From the NCBI GenBank assembly GCA_025603075.1, contig MU626311.1, positions 1 to 64,000 on the forward strand: DNA of 64,000 nucleotides. Reading direction: 5' to 3'. The translations under genes and the position numbers were made by a program. The DNA comes from Neoconidiobolus thromboides FSU 785 (Eukaryota > Entomophthoromycota > Entomophthoromycetes > Entomophthorales > Neoconidiobolaceae). Under the pieces are notes generated by a model. It was not told where the DNA came from and searched no databases. It was given only the letters and a program-made list of their open reading frames with translations. Positions 35,724 to 45,881 of the stretch are shown piece after piece (the stretch's first letter is position 1; the number at the start of each line of letters is the position of its first letter).

Positions 35724-37010
35724 TTACAATTGAGCCAATTTTGATTTTTTAGTAACTAAAGCCACTACTACAGTAATATCGTCCATTTTACCTCCTTTAA
35801 ACCTATAGCCATGTTTCTCAGCTTCTTTACTAAATGGACTATCTTTATTTTTATCTTTAGCTCTAAGTCTAGCTTTTTTAACCAAAGAACCCGCAACTTT
35901 ATTAGTATAACCTTTTAATAAGTCTTGATTTTTTTTACTAGCTAACAATAATTGATTCAAATTATCAGGTTCATTTACTTTAATTTCCATCTCGATATCA
36001 TTTAAAAATAAATTATCAAATAAACCATCCGTACCAAATACAATTAAATCTCCATGTTCCAATTGAATTTTAGCCAATAAACCATCTTTAGGTTGATTCA
36101 ATATATGATTACCTTTATTTAATTCAGGTGGGATAATTGATAATTGATAAGGTGCATTAAAATAATGAGTTGTTTCTTTAGCTTGATATACTGATTTTCC
36201 ATTTCTAATTACAACATAGCCAGAATCTCCTAAATTAATTGAACTTAAAATAGAAGTTTCACTATCAATAACAGCCAAACAAGCGGTGCTACTACCTGCT
36301 TTTACTTTTCTTTCGTTTTTTAATTGTTTATAAGAATTATCTAGGATACTCAAGGGTTCCAGTTCATTGACAATGCCCATGTTTTGACAATTAATTTGAC
36401 ATTTATTCATTAATTCCCATGCAAATTGAGAAGGGTCAACACCAACTTCAGACCAACCACCAACACCGTCAGCAATACCTAAAATAATAATTAACAATTA
36501 ATACTAAAATAACAGTTTCAATTATTCCCGCTTACCTATACAATACTTCTCCTGTACAATGCTAGTAAAGAATGCATCTTCCCCACAATCTGCTAAGCAC
36601 CAAACAGGTAAATTAGCTCTGGGCCTTTTAGGTGCCCAAGCAGCCCCAATGGTAATGTCACAAGGAGAACTATCCTTTAAATCAGGTTTAATAGGATCTA
36701 ATTCCTTCAATGTGGCGATTGATAAAGTGGAATAGCCAGCATATAAAGGGGGTGAAAACATGATAGCATTTTGATAAAACTTAGTACCAGTAGAATAAGA
36801 AGAAGATTGGGACCATGGACCAGAAGAAGAGGAGGTGGAAAAGGACATGGATTGTCTCTTTATTGGAATATTTCGAGAGAGTGAGGTATAAGTGTTGGTC
36901 ATTTTAATATTTTTTAAGATCAAGTTACTACTTTTGTAAGTAGGTGAAGCAAGTAAAGAAGATTGAGAAATACCATTTAATTTTAAACCATGTAAAGCCC
37001 AAGCTATCAT
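35724..37010 (-). CDS. PP2C-family protein phosphatase, Ptc7 type (mitochondrial)
   Basis: Metal-dependent Ser/Thr phosphatase; yeast Ptc7 acts in mitochondria on coenzyme Q synthesis and related targets. Two exons (36536-37010 and 35724-36478) joined as YCIG-IADGVGGW, about 413 residues. The N-terminal 75 residues are rich in Ser/Thr and Arg/Lys, like a targeting sequence. Metal ligands: Asp in LADCGEDAFF and in IADGVGGW; later TDGLFDN and GGKMDDITVVVA. GSSTACLAVID and NLGDSGYVVIRNGKSVY are the standard Ptc7/PPTC7 blocks. All metal-binding motifs are intact, so it should be active. It lies upstream of nothing operon-like; the myosin light chain gene follows on the same strand after 440 bp. 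Confidence 0.88.
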
Positions 37011-37449
37011 GGTACTTATTAATTGTAATAGTAAATCGAATTCCAGTTTGTAAAATAAAATCAGATGTTAACTTAGTTTTATTATGGTTTGTTTATTTTT
37101 GATCAGGGATAGAATCTTCTTGAAAAAAAAGTGCAAAAATATTTCTTTGGAAATTACGATCCTGACTTTTTATCAGCTTTAATAGGGGTGAGTTTACTAT
37201 AAATTATGAGCTCACCTTACTTATTAATTGTATCAAATTTAATTATCAACCAATAGTAATTCGTCTCTTATCCTTAGCTTATTTGTTCTTCTAAATAAAT
37301 TTCAGTTTTCGTTAACAACTGGTAAAACTTGGGCTTATCTAATAACTGGCAAATTTTAAAGCTTATATATGACAGAAATTTTAAAAGTTTAAATAATAAT
37401 AAAACATGATTAAATAGTAACAATCATAAATTAATAAATAAACATTGAT
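37011..37449. other. Spacer with an exon-like fragment
   Basis: Mostly AT-rich. Around 37125-37195 the plus strand reads LEKKVQKYFFGNYDPDFLSA followed by GTGAGT, which looks like a real exon end, but I find no matching partners. It may be a relic. Not annotated as a gene. Confidence 0.35.
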
Positions 37450-38186
37450 TTATTCTCCATGTTTCAATACTCTAACAAATTCATTATAATTAAAGTTATT
37501 TTTTCTATCTAATGGAGCTCCTTTAAACATGATATCCACCTAAAAACAAAAATCAATACCACATTTCCTTAGATAATTTCAAATTCATTCTTACCTCTTC
37601 GTCAGTAAACCTATCTCCCATCGTTGTCATATATTCTCTCAAATCATCAGCATTAATAAATCCTTTGCCTTCATCATCAAAACATTCAAAAGCTGCTAAA
37701 ATATCTGCTTCGGGATCTGTGCCAGATAATTTTTCTCCCATTAAAGTCAAGAACATAGTAAAATTAATACTACCAGGTGCTTGTTTAATCATATCATCGA
37801 TATATTCATCTGTTGGGTTTTGACCTAGGGGAGGGATTAATTCGATGTTATTGTGGATGATAAAAACGGGATAATTGTGATGGATAAATATAAATAAAGA
37901 ATAAACATCAATAATCCTTATTTTACCAAAATTAAAATTAAAATTTTACTAACCTAAAGAAGCTAACATATCCTTTAAATCTTCCTTATCTACAAAACCA
38001 TCTGAATCATGGTCAAACATGGAAAAGGCTTCTTTAAATTCAGCTATTTGTTTTTGATCAAAGATTGCAAATACATTGCTATTTTGACGTACAGCACGTT
38101 TCTTTTTTTGTTTTCTCATAGACTATGAGAAGGATAGTTAGTTGTCTTTAATAATTTTGGGTTGATGATTGTGATAAAGTTACCAT
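37450..38186 (-). CDS. Myosin regulatory light chain (EF-hand)
   Basis: Regulatory light chain that binds the neck of a conventional type II myosin and controls contractile-ring activity. Spliced product about 165 residues. N-terminal basic stretch [18 protein letters not shown], with a serine at the place of the vertebrate regulatory Ser19, while the neighbouring threonine is replaced. The first EF-hand [12 protein letters not shown] is complete; then [72 protein letters not shown] and [14 protein letters not shown]. Very close in pattern to animal non-muscle light chains. Four exons. The first appears to be the ATG alone (38184-38186), followed by GTAACT, a 61-bp intron and SMRKQKKKR in frame; a second in-frame ATG lies two codons on. 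Confidence 0.92.
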
Positions 38187-39340
38187 TTGTGCTGGATCGG
38201 GGTTTTTAATGAAATTGAAGTTGATGTGTTTGTAAAATTGAACTTTATTAAAAGAGTGGCTAACTAAACCCTAAATTTTGGAAAACGTCAATTCTTGGAG
38301 TTAGCTTTAGGTCTACTATTTTCATTGGCTCACTTTATTTTTTGGGAATGGGAAAACATTTGTCTAGATATAAACTATTAAATTCAGACTTTTTAAAACT
38401 GAAGTTATTTTATGCATATTTATATACTCATTAAAAGTAAAAGCTGTCAAATTTGCAAAAAAAATTATTGAGCTAATATTGTATTTGCTATTTTCATTTA
38501 TTATTTCCGTATACTATTGAAAAATAATCACACCTTTTAAAAAAACTACTATTTTACTAAGTAATTGAACATAAAAAATAGATGACCAAATAAAGTATAT
38601 ATATGAAAATTTTATTTTAATAAATTGATATTAAATTCATAGTAAGATAATAGTCAATCCCTTGATGAGGATGACAATATTTTTATTAATAAAATAGACG
38701 TAAAGAATGAAAAAGATGTTAGAACTTTTAACTATGTTTGCAGTTGGTAAATCATAACTATTAAGCCAGATAGTAAAACTTCAATCTTATTAAGGTTATA
38801 ATTGCCATCTAAGCTTTCAATTAATACCATTTTTTTATCATTGATAATTAATTATATAACTGAAATTGTATTTTGTTTATTGTTTTTGTACGTAAGCTTG
38901 ATAAGAATGACATTGATATTATTTGACGTCAATTCATTTAGTAAACCATTTCAGTTCTTTTCTTTAGTGTGTCTGAATCACTAGATTTGGAGGAGATTAA
39001 TGAATAACAATAAGCTCTAATTATGGTGGTCAAAAAATAATAGTGAAAGCAGCCAACTTGTAGGTTATGCTATTGTTTTTATTGCTGATCAAACGCTTTT
39101 TTTAGGATGATAATCGTTAGCTAAGTTTAATTCGATCCATGTAATCTTCTGATAAATACAACCATTTAGTTGTGTTATTAGACTGATAAAATATTTCATT
39201 AAGTCAGTGGACAATTTACATTAATAACTGTTTTACTTACCTTTATAGCTATAACTGCATTTCAGTTTCTTTAATTACTTTTTTTGTTTTTTATTTGTTT
39301 TATTATTTGAAATAAACTAGCATTTATGAAAGAACAAAAT
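38187..39340. other. Gene-free stretch
   Basis: More than 1 kb without a supportable gene. A plus-strand hydrophobic frame at 38802-38984 has no family features and normal AT-rich composition. No strong repeats. Confidence 0.45.
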
Positions 39341-39429
39341 TGGAAGTGTTTTTTTATTTCATTACTTACGTTTTCTAAGTCCTATTAAGTGGAAATACTG
39401 TTAGTAAAGTTCTTAAAAATACATCCACA
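39341..39429 (+). mobile_element. TA-MITE copy 16
   Basis: Shortened, degenerate copy: TGGAAGTG to CATCCACA. Confidence 0.75.
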
Positions 39430-39512
39430 AATATTTTCATTTGAGCACACTTCAAACTTTTTTATCAAAAAGCTTCCTTATTATAACTCATAGTACATAT
39501 GAGCCAATCATA

Positions 39513-39604
39513 AGCAGCTGACTTGGTTGAATATGTGTTCAATTATATAAACTGCCCTATGAGATGCGGTTTGAGTTCCTCTGGAAGCCTGATAATTTTT
39601 TTTT
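39513..39604 (+). ncRNA. tRNA-like Pol III module (possible tRNA relic or SINE)
   Basis: AGCAGCTGACTTGGTTGA (39513-39530) resembles a D-arm/A-box and GCGGTTTGAGTTCCTC (about 39566-39581) resembles a T-arm/B-box. They are about 40 bases apart and followed by a run of nine T (39596-39604). No full cloverleaf can be drawn, so this is at best a degenerate tRNA or a tRNA-derived repeat. Confidence 0.3.
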
Positions 39605-40219
39605 AATAGTTGATTTCAAATCGTAAAATAAATTATAAAATACCAATCAAATGTTTGTTTAATAATAAATACAATATGTAAAAGCATATAACTTAGCAAT
39701 CCATACTACATAGAAATAGTATTGAAAACTAACAATCGCTACCATATCCCCTATTCATCTTTTGATCCTTCTTTTTGGATCAAATAAACTATTGAAGGCT
39801 TAAGCTTTAATATCAAATCACCAAAGCTATTTGAACCAAAAGCTTGAGATTTGGGGGATTTAAAAGAGCAAAGAGTTAATAAACTAGATATTTCTATTAG
39901 ACTTTATGAAATCCTACATATCAAAACAAAAACCGTTACGTATATTTAGTGGTATTTTTTATTTTCTATGATCTTCCACTAATAAATAACTAACTGTGAC
40001 TAATCTTAGATCTTTTGCTAATGCATAGCCAGCTATAAAGGAAAGTAAGCTACTGCTTTTGTTGATAACTGATAGACTAGACTCATTGAGAATACATCCG
40101 CTTCTATGTTACTAAACCTAAGGCTTGATTCTGATTGCTACAAATTATACTATTTACTTACAATATAGCAATTATTATTACGAATTTTATTGTTATAGAT
40201 GATAAGTGTTAATTACAAT
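39605..40219. other. Gene-free stretch
   Basis: No gene recognised; slightly higher complexity than the rest of the island, with GATCCTTCTTTTTGGATC as a small palindrome near 39764. Confidence 0.4.
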
Positions 40220-40320
40220 TGGAGGTGTTTTTTTCGGCTTCATTATTTTTTCCATCTTTTAAGCGCTATTTGAGTGGAAAACTTGTTAGTAAAATTCTTA
40301 AACAAAAAAATATATCCCCA
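40220..40320 (+). mobile_element. TA-MITE copy 17
   Basis: 101 bp, TGGAGGTG to TATCCCCA. The forward frame has no stop through the whole element. Confidence 0.88.
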
Positions 40321-41450
40321 ATGGTGAATTGTTTTAGAAATGCTCTTAGGCATATGGAGTCAATCGGTATAGCACTTGATTTTGGAAACCGAAAAAACTA
40401 TCAATGTTGGATTTATTGCTATTAATGTAATACCTTGTCACTAGTTTTTCATTTTATAATAGTTGATGAAAGGGCTATTAGCACTATCAGTCAAATTTGT
40501 TATTTTTCCCTTTAAACAGCTCTTTCTGTAAGTCAATCCTTTGAATTTTATCTAATAAATTGGATTAAAGCGATTTTGTTTTGGTAATATTAATAGACCT
40601 TATACTAAATTGTAAGAATTTCAAAATAACCTAGTTATATTGATATTAACCCGTTTCATTTCAATTTAAAAATACTTTAAACATACACTTTAAACCTTTA
40701 TTCTTTTTCGTTATTTTACAAAAATATACAATAAATAATTGAGCGCCATTAGCTTGAGAAATTCTAGAACCCATTTTATTGAATAAAGACTTTATAGATA
40801 ACAAAGTTTAAAATACAGTGTTTTCTGAGCTAGTTATTTTTAACATCTTTTGAAGCAACTTTGGATTTTTTTACTATTTTTTATTCATTTTTTAAAATTT
40901 ACTAAAAATAAAAGTCATCTCTATTATATGTAAGGAGATTGATTGACTACTTTAGCTGAAATATCTTTTATTAAATTGAATGAATTTATAATTTAATGTT
41001 ATTTCTCCCTTAAAATAAGGTATTTTTATAAAATAAACAGACAACAAGGGTATAAAAAATGCATATCCTGCTTTAAAATATGTGGATACTTGAAAATTTT
41101 CAAGTTGCCGTTTATCTAAGTGGTATCATAAAAGCATTAAAACTTTAGTGTGCTATCTACACCGATACCGTTTTTGTTTAAGTTACTAAAGAAGACTATC
41201 TGTAATAATGATAATAATAATAATATTTCTATTTGATTATTTTTATTTTTAATAAGCTATATAACAGTTATTTAACTATATATTCAAAATAGTTTGTGTC
41301 AATGGCAATGACCTAATTTTTTCAACCAAACTAACTTTTAATTGTTAAGATTTTTCAAAATAACATAAGTCCAAACAACATCTTTGTTATAAAGGTGCTC
41401 TAAGGAATCTGAGCTAGTTTTCTAATACCAATCCAGCTGTAAACATGATA
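40321..41450. other. Gene-free stretch
   Basis: AT-rich DNA with stops in all frames; no repeat or RNA gene recognised. Confidence 0.45.
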
Positions 41451-41550
41451 TGGGGTGTTTTTTTTGACTTCATTACTTTTTCCATCTTTTAAGCACTATT
41501 TAAGCAGAAATTTTATTAGCAAAATCCCTAAACACAAAAATATATTCCCA
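41451..41550 (+). mobile_element. TA-MITE copy 18
   Basis: 100 bp, TGGGGTG to TATTCCCA, TA on both sides. Confidence 0.88.
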
Positions 41551-41720
41551 TATCTTAAAACTTTTTAAACCATTTTTAGAAAATATTAAATACTTTCGTT
41601 TTAAATAATAAGCTATTAGAGCTTTTATTATGCGAAAATATATCTGGTTAATTTATATAAATAAACTTTAATATATATAATATAGTAAGCGTTTTATAGA
41701 TATATAGTTCAATCTTTACA

Positions 41721-41846
41721 TGAGGATGCATTTTGTTTAAGAATTTTACTAACAAATGTCCCACTTAAATAGTGCTTAAAAGATGGAAAAAGTAATGAAG
41801 TAAAAAAAACACTCACCAAGTGATAAATTCAAAAAAACATTCTCAT
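41721..41846 (-). mobile_element. TA-MITE copy 19 with duplicated right end
   Basis: TGAGGATGC, full core, then GTAAAAAAAACACTCACCA (to 41818), followed by about 10 bases and a second end-like AAAAAAACATTCTCATG. The outer pair TGAGGATG/CATTCTCA matches better than the inner, so a terminal duplication or gap repair is likely. Confidence 0.75.
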
Positions 41847-42127
41847 GTATAGTTTCAATGTATTTAATAATTTAGATTAGATGAATTTAATTAATAAAAT
41901 CCTTTTAATTAATTTTTGGCTTAATTTTAAAAATATAAAATAATTTTGATCCTAATTATTATTACAACTTGTTTTTTTGTATTCAATAGTAATTCCGCTA
42001 ACCTACAATATAAATTATGATAAAACAACTTAGAACTGTGTCGCCGGTATTTTTACTTTTTAATGAATAATTCATTTTTGTAAAACTTTCAAAAATTGAA
42101 TAAAAAAGTGAAACTAGCTTTAACACC

Positions 42128-42870
42128 CCCATGTGAAATCTGGTTCTTCCGAAATTAGCTAGACTAATGGCCATAAAGCATTCTACTGCAGCTCCATATC
42201 ACCCTGAAACTAACGGAATGGTTGAGAGAGTAAATGGTACACTAGTACGTATACTAAGGAAGCTGGCTTTCGATAAAACTAGCTCTTGGGATGAATATCT
42301 ACATTCTGCTATTTTAGCATATAGATATTCAGTACATAGCATTACCAAAAAATCCCCTTTTGTTATGCTTTATAGGAGATATCCGGGACTTCCCATATCA
42401 TTTGCTCCTTTGATGGTTAGACAAGAAGAGATGAGCCCTGACATGTAGTTGCCTAAACTAACAAAAAAACTAATAGCTATCCAAGTTGACGCCTTTAATG
42501 CATTCACAGACTCGAAAACAAGGAGGTATCTACAAGATATATTTCGACTTCTTCATCTAGCTGTCTTCAAAGTAGGTGATATCGTTTATCTGTATCCCTC
42601 CTATAATCAATCTAGAAAAAACAAATTAGCATTGAAATGGGATGGACCATATGGGAGTGTTTTTTTTGACTTCATTATTTTTTCCATTTTTTAAGCGCTA
42701 TTTGAGCGGAAAATTTGTTAGTAAAATTGTTAAACATAAAAATACATCCCCATATGAAGTCATACATAAACACTTGTATGATAGCTATTCAATTAAACAT
42801 AAACGAACAAGCGTTATATATAACCGAATCCATGCCAAGTTTCTCAAATCAGCAATGTGATTCAATGAAT
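42128..42870 (+). pseudogene. Ty3/gypsy integrase 3' remnant, interrupted by a MITE
   Basis: End of a Ty3/gypsy retroelement pol gene. It starts abruptly after 13 bases that equal an LTR terminus in reverse (TGTGAAATCTGGT). The frame gives LARLMAIKHSTAAPYHPETN, then ERVNGTLVRIL, WDEYLHSAILAYRYSVH and KSPFVMLYRRYPG, the standard integrase core end. An in-frame TAG at 42446-42448 follows MSPDM. Then comes KVGDIVYLYPSYNQSRKNK with KWDGPY, where MITE copy 20 is inserted. Removing the MITE and one TA restores WDGPYEVIHKHLYDSYSIKH and an end at FLKSAM. It lacks the protease, reverse transcriptase, RNase H and the start of the integrase, so it cannot be autonomous. Confidence 0.88.
42652..42752 (+). 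mobile_element. TA-MITE copy 20, inside the integrase remnant
   Basis: 101 bp, TGGGAGTG to CATCCCCA, with TA at 42650-42651 and 42753-42754. The insertion point falls in the Tyr codon of the GPY motif. Confidence 0.95.
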
Positions 42871-42992
42871 ACAATTTGTAACTAGTCAAATTGTACTATA
42901 ATAATAATAATAATAATAATTTGAAAATTAATTGTTTTGGCCATCTCATAGGTTCTCGGTAAGTAAGCCATAAAAATTCACTATACCAAATC

Positions 42993-43005
42993 ATAGGGAG
43001 GGAAA
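42993..43005 (+). promoter_or_regulatory. Polypurine tract of the gypsy element
   Basis: The purine run AGGGAGGGAAA directly precedes the LTR start TGTGAAAT at 43006, where the plus-strand primer of reverse transcription is expected. Confidence 0.65.
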
Positions 43006-43477
43006 TGTGAAATATCGCTTTGTCAGTCCCATGGTTAATTATAGCATAACAATCGCCTAAGCTGTTGTGTTCTCGAGTTCAGAGAAAACCAATCCCATGT
43101 TCTTAGTTTAATTTAATATGAGAATTTCTATCTTCGTCTCAAAGAATATTCTCCCCTCGTTTTGATATTTATACTTATCCGAGTATAAAAGAGATCTTAG
43201 AACGTAGTAGCTTAAGACTTTTTAACTGATTTGTTCCCTAATACCTTTTACATTTAATAAAGCCATTGAGCTACTATGTTCTAAGATCTCTTTTATACTC
43301 CGACAAGTATATATATCAGAACGAGAGGATAATATTCTTCGAAGTCATATGACAGAAATTCTCATATCAAATCAAAATAAGAACATGGGATTGATTGCCT
43401 CTGAACTCGAGAACACAACAACTTAGGCGATTATTATGTTATAATTAACCATAAGACTGAAAAAGCGATATTTCACA
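43006..43477. mobile_element. Palindromic LTR: two 5' parts head to head
   Basis: The left arm is the first 260 or so bases of the LTR (TGTGAAATATCGC onward). From about 43268 the sequence is the reverse complement of the first 210 bases (GAGCTACTATGTTCTAAG ... GCGATATTTCACA). This gives inverted arms of about 210 bp around a spacer of about 52 bp. The usual LTR 3' part is absent. Arms differ at several positions, so the arrangement is not fresh. Confidence 0.85.
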
Positions 43478-43514
43478 TAAATATTTAATTGTATATTAAG
43501 TGCTTATAAACTTA

Positions 43515-43545
43515 GAAACTTAGAAACTTAGAAACTTAAAAGTTG
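43515..43545 (+). repeat. Short tandem repeat, unit AACTTAGA(A)
   Basis: About four units of a 9-bp motif just outside the palindromic LTR, followed by a CGATAT-rich patch near 43578-43602. Confidence 0.6.
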
Positions 43546-43913
43546 GATTGATTTTTAAATAAATCCTGAAGCTAATTTCGATATTTCGATATCTCGATAT
43601 ATATTATATAAATATATTTATTAAAAGCTAAAAATATTATTACTAATAACAAAAAATCCAAAATAAATAAATATAAATAAAAATTTTAAATTCATTTGTT
43701 ATTATTAATCCCAAAACTTTGACAAAAATAGTTTAAATATTAACTTAAAAAATTAATATCATTGTATTTATGTAAAAGTAAAACAGTTTCAAATAAAATA
43801 ATATAACCAAATAAATTAGATTCTTTATATATATTTGACTATCTGTTACATTTATACATATTAGCCATATTAGTTAAAATATTAAACTTGGTACTCAAAG
43901 CTTAATTGCTATA

Positions 43914-44013
43914 TGGAAATGTGTTTTTGTGTTCAAGAATTTTACTAGTAATTTTCCCACCCAAACAGTGCTTAAAAGATAGAAAAGGTGATAAACCCAA
44001 AAAAACACTCTTA
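43914..44013 (-). mobile_element. TA-MITE copy 21
   Basis: 100 bp, TGGAAATG to CACTCTTA; terminal repeats somewhat decayed. Confidence 0.82.
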
Positions 44014-44237
44014 GATGTTAATTGTAAAAAGTTAGAGAGTAAAAAAAGTTTACACTAGCTTACTAAAAAAATATATAAAATATATAAAATATAATAAAAA
44101 ATTAATATAAACTTTTCTGCATTTTTTAACTTTTTATAATTAATGTAAAGCAATTGAACTTTAACTATTAAACTTAATAATAATAATGAATTAAAAAGAG
44201 TTAATTTTTTTCTTGAAAATTTATATTAATTAGAAAA

Positions 44238-44338
44238 TGGGAGTGTTTTTTTTGACTCATTATTTTTTCCCATTTTTTAAGCGCTATTTGAGCGGAAAAT
44301 TTGTTAATAAAGTTCTTAAACACAAAAATACATCCCCA
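44238..44338 (+). mobile_element. TA-MITE copy 22
   Basis: 101 bp, TGGGAGTG to CATCCCCA; first of three copies within 470 bp. Confidence 0.9.
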
Positions 44339-44401
44339 AATATTTCTTTTAATTATCCTCTTAATTTTTAAATTCAATTATTAATTTTTGAATTTATAGT
44401 A

Positions 44402-44501
44402 TGGGGATGTTTTTTTGTGTTTAAGAACTTTATTAACAAATTTTCCGCTCAAATAGCACTTAAAAAATGGAACAATAGTGGAATCAAAGAAAACATCACC
44501 A
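44402..44501 (-). mobile_element. TA-MITE copy 23
   Basis: 100 bp, TGGGGATG to CATCACCA, TA on the left. Opposite in orientation to copy 22, 63 bp away. Confidence 0.88.
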
Positions 44502-44604
44502 ATGTTGTTTTATATTAATTTTTTTTATTTATATTCATGCAAAATACAGTAAAATTCAAAATTAAATAACAAAATGTTTTAAATTTTACTTGAAAATTAA
44601 CATA

Positions 44605-44703
44605 TGGGGATGTGTTTTTTTGTTTAAGAATTTTACGAGAAATCTTTCCACTCAAATAGCGCTTAAAAAACGGAAAAATAATGAAACTAAAAAAACAGTC
44701 CCA
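44605..44703 (-). mobile_element. TA-MITE copy 24
   Basis: 99 bp, TGGGGATG to CAGTCCCA, TA on both sides. Confidence 0.88.
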
Positions 44704-44705
44704 TA

Positions 44706-45811
44706 TCATAATTTTGATTGACTTATTTAGATAAACATGTAGGAAATAAAAATTTATGCAAGGGTTTTAATCTTTGAAGCTTTTTTTTGTGAGGTATATT
44801 TTAACAATCATGTAAAAAACAATAGGGTATAAAGTATGTAGGAAATAATATAAGACAAGATAAAATGAGATAAAATATTAAAACAGTTCATATTTTAAAT
44901 TTGCCTTCATAATAAAATTTTAAGTTATATGATAATATTATAAGGGAATAAGTGTATTGCACTGTTCGATTATACTAGTCGGATAGTTCTTGAAAGTACT
45001 TAGTCCTAGTTGATTTTTAATCACATAATGCTTTTTTTTCATATTTTTTAAATTTTTAACAATTTTAAATTAATCATATCAAAATCTATGTTTAAAGGCT
45101 CTGTATGTTACTCTCAAGTAATCTTCAGCAGTAAAAAAGATAACAACTTACATGAGATTTCATTCTAAATGATACTTTAATAATACAGCTTAGCTTACTT
45201 GTTATATTGAATATTAAATGAATATATATATTAATTCCAGAATAATTCAGAAGTCGATTCAAGAAAACGTACTTGGATAGTTTCTAATGTGAACCGAAAA
45301 GTTGACTCATTAAAGTTTATGAACAATCTTGATTTAAATTATAAATTATTATCCCAAAATCAATATTAGTATAACTTTAGAAGTATCAGTATACGTATGT
45401 TCGGTATTTATAAACCTTATGATCTGTGGTCCAATTTAACATCATCAGATAACAATATATTATTTTAATATCACTTATCATTCATTATCTTCTAATCTAA
45501 TTCAATGTTGCTATAACAACATAGCTGCAATATCAAATAGTAATAGAATACTCTATGAAATAAATAGCAACTACATTAAGAAGCACCATGATAAATAGAA
45601 TAATGACAAACATGATTTGTTTAAAATTAGTTTAAGTTTAAAAATATATTTGTACTTATTTTACAAATTAACCAAAAATAATAGAATTTAAAAAACCGAA
45701 TAATGAATAGTTTGATCATTTAAAAATTATTACCAAGAGCTTTTTTAAAACAATAGTAATAAAAATGGCTATTATATACTAATAACATAAGTAAACCCTT
45801 TGTGAAATGAG
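44706..45811. other. Gene-free stretch before the S41 protease
   Basis: About 1.1 kb, AT-rich, no gene or repeat recognised. Confidence 0.45.
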
Positions 45812-45819
45812 TATATAAA
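45812..45819 (+). promoter_or_regulatory. TATA box candidate of the S41 protease gene
   Basis: TATATAAA within GAGTATATAAAGCAGC, 63 bases before the start codon at 45882. It stands out by its G/C-rich edges in AT-rich surroundings. Confidence 0.5.
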
Positions 45820-45881
45820 GCAGCTAAGACATAGTTAAAAAGCTATCAAATTATTTTATAGATAATTGATTACTTAATACT

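Noticed and set aside
37125-37195. Exon-like LEKKVQKYFFGNYDPDFLSA with a GT donor
   Set aside because: No start, partner exon or family match could be seen; reported only as a spacer note.
38802-38984. 60-codon hydrophobic plus-strand frame
   Set aside because: AT-rich chance frame; no splice partners, no conserved motif.
40219-40425. Open frame starting in MITE copy 17, and similar frames at 42642-42860, 44515-44709 and 50278-50484
   Set aside because: Each is the MITE's own open core frame plus random flanking codons; they share only the element-derived peptide, so they are not separate genes.
43914-44703. Clustered short repeats considered as a CRISPR array
   Set aside because: Units are 100 bp, in both orientations, with irregular spacers and terminal inverted repeats; the genome is eukaryotic.
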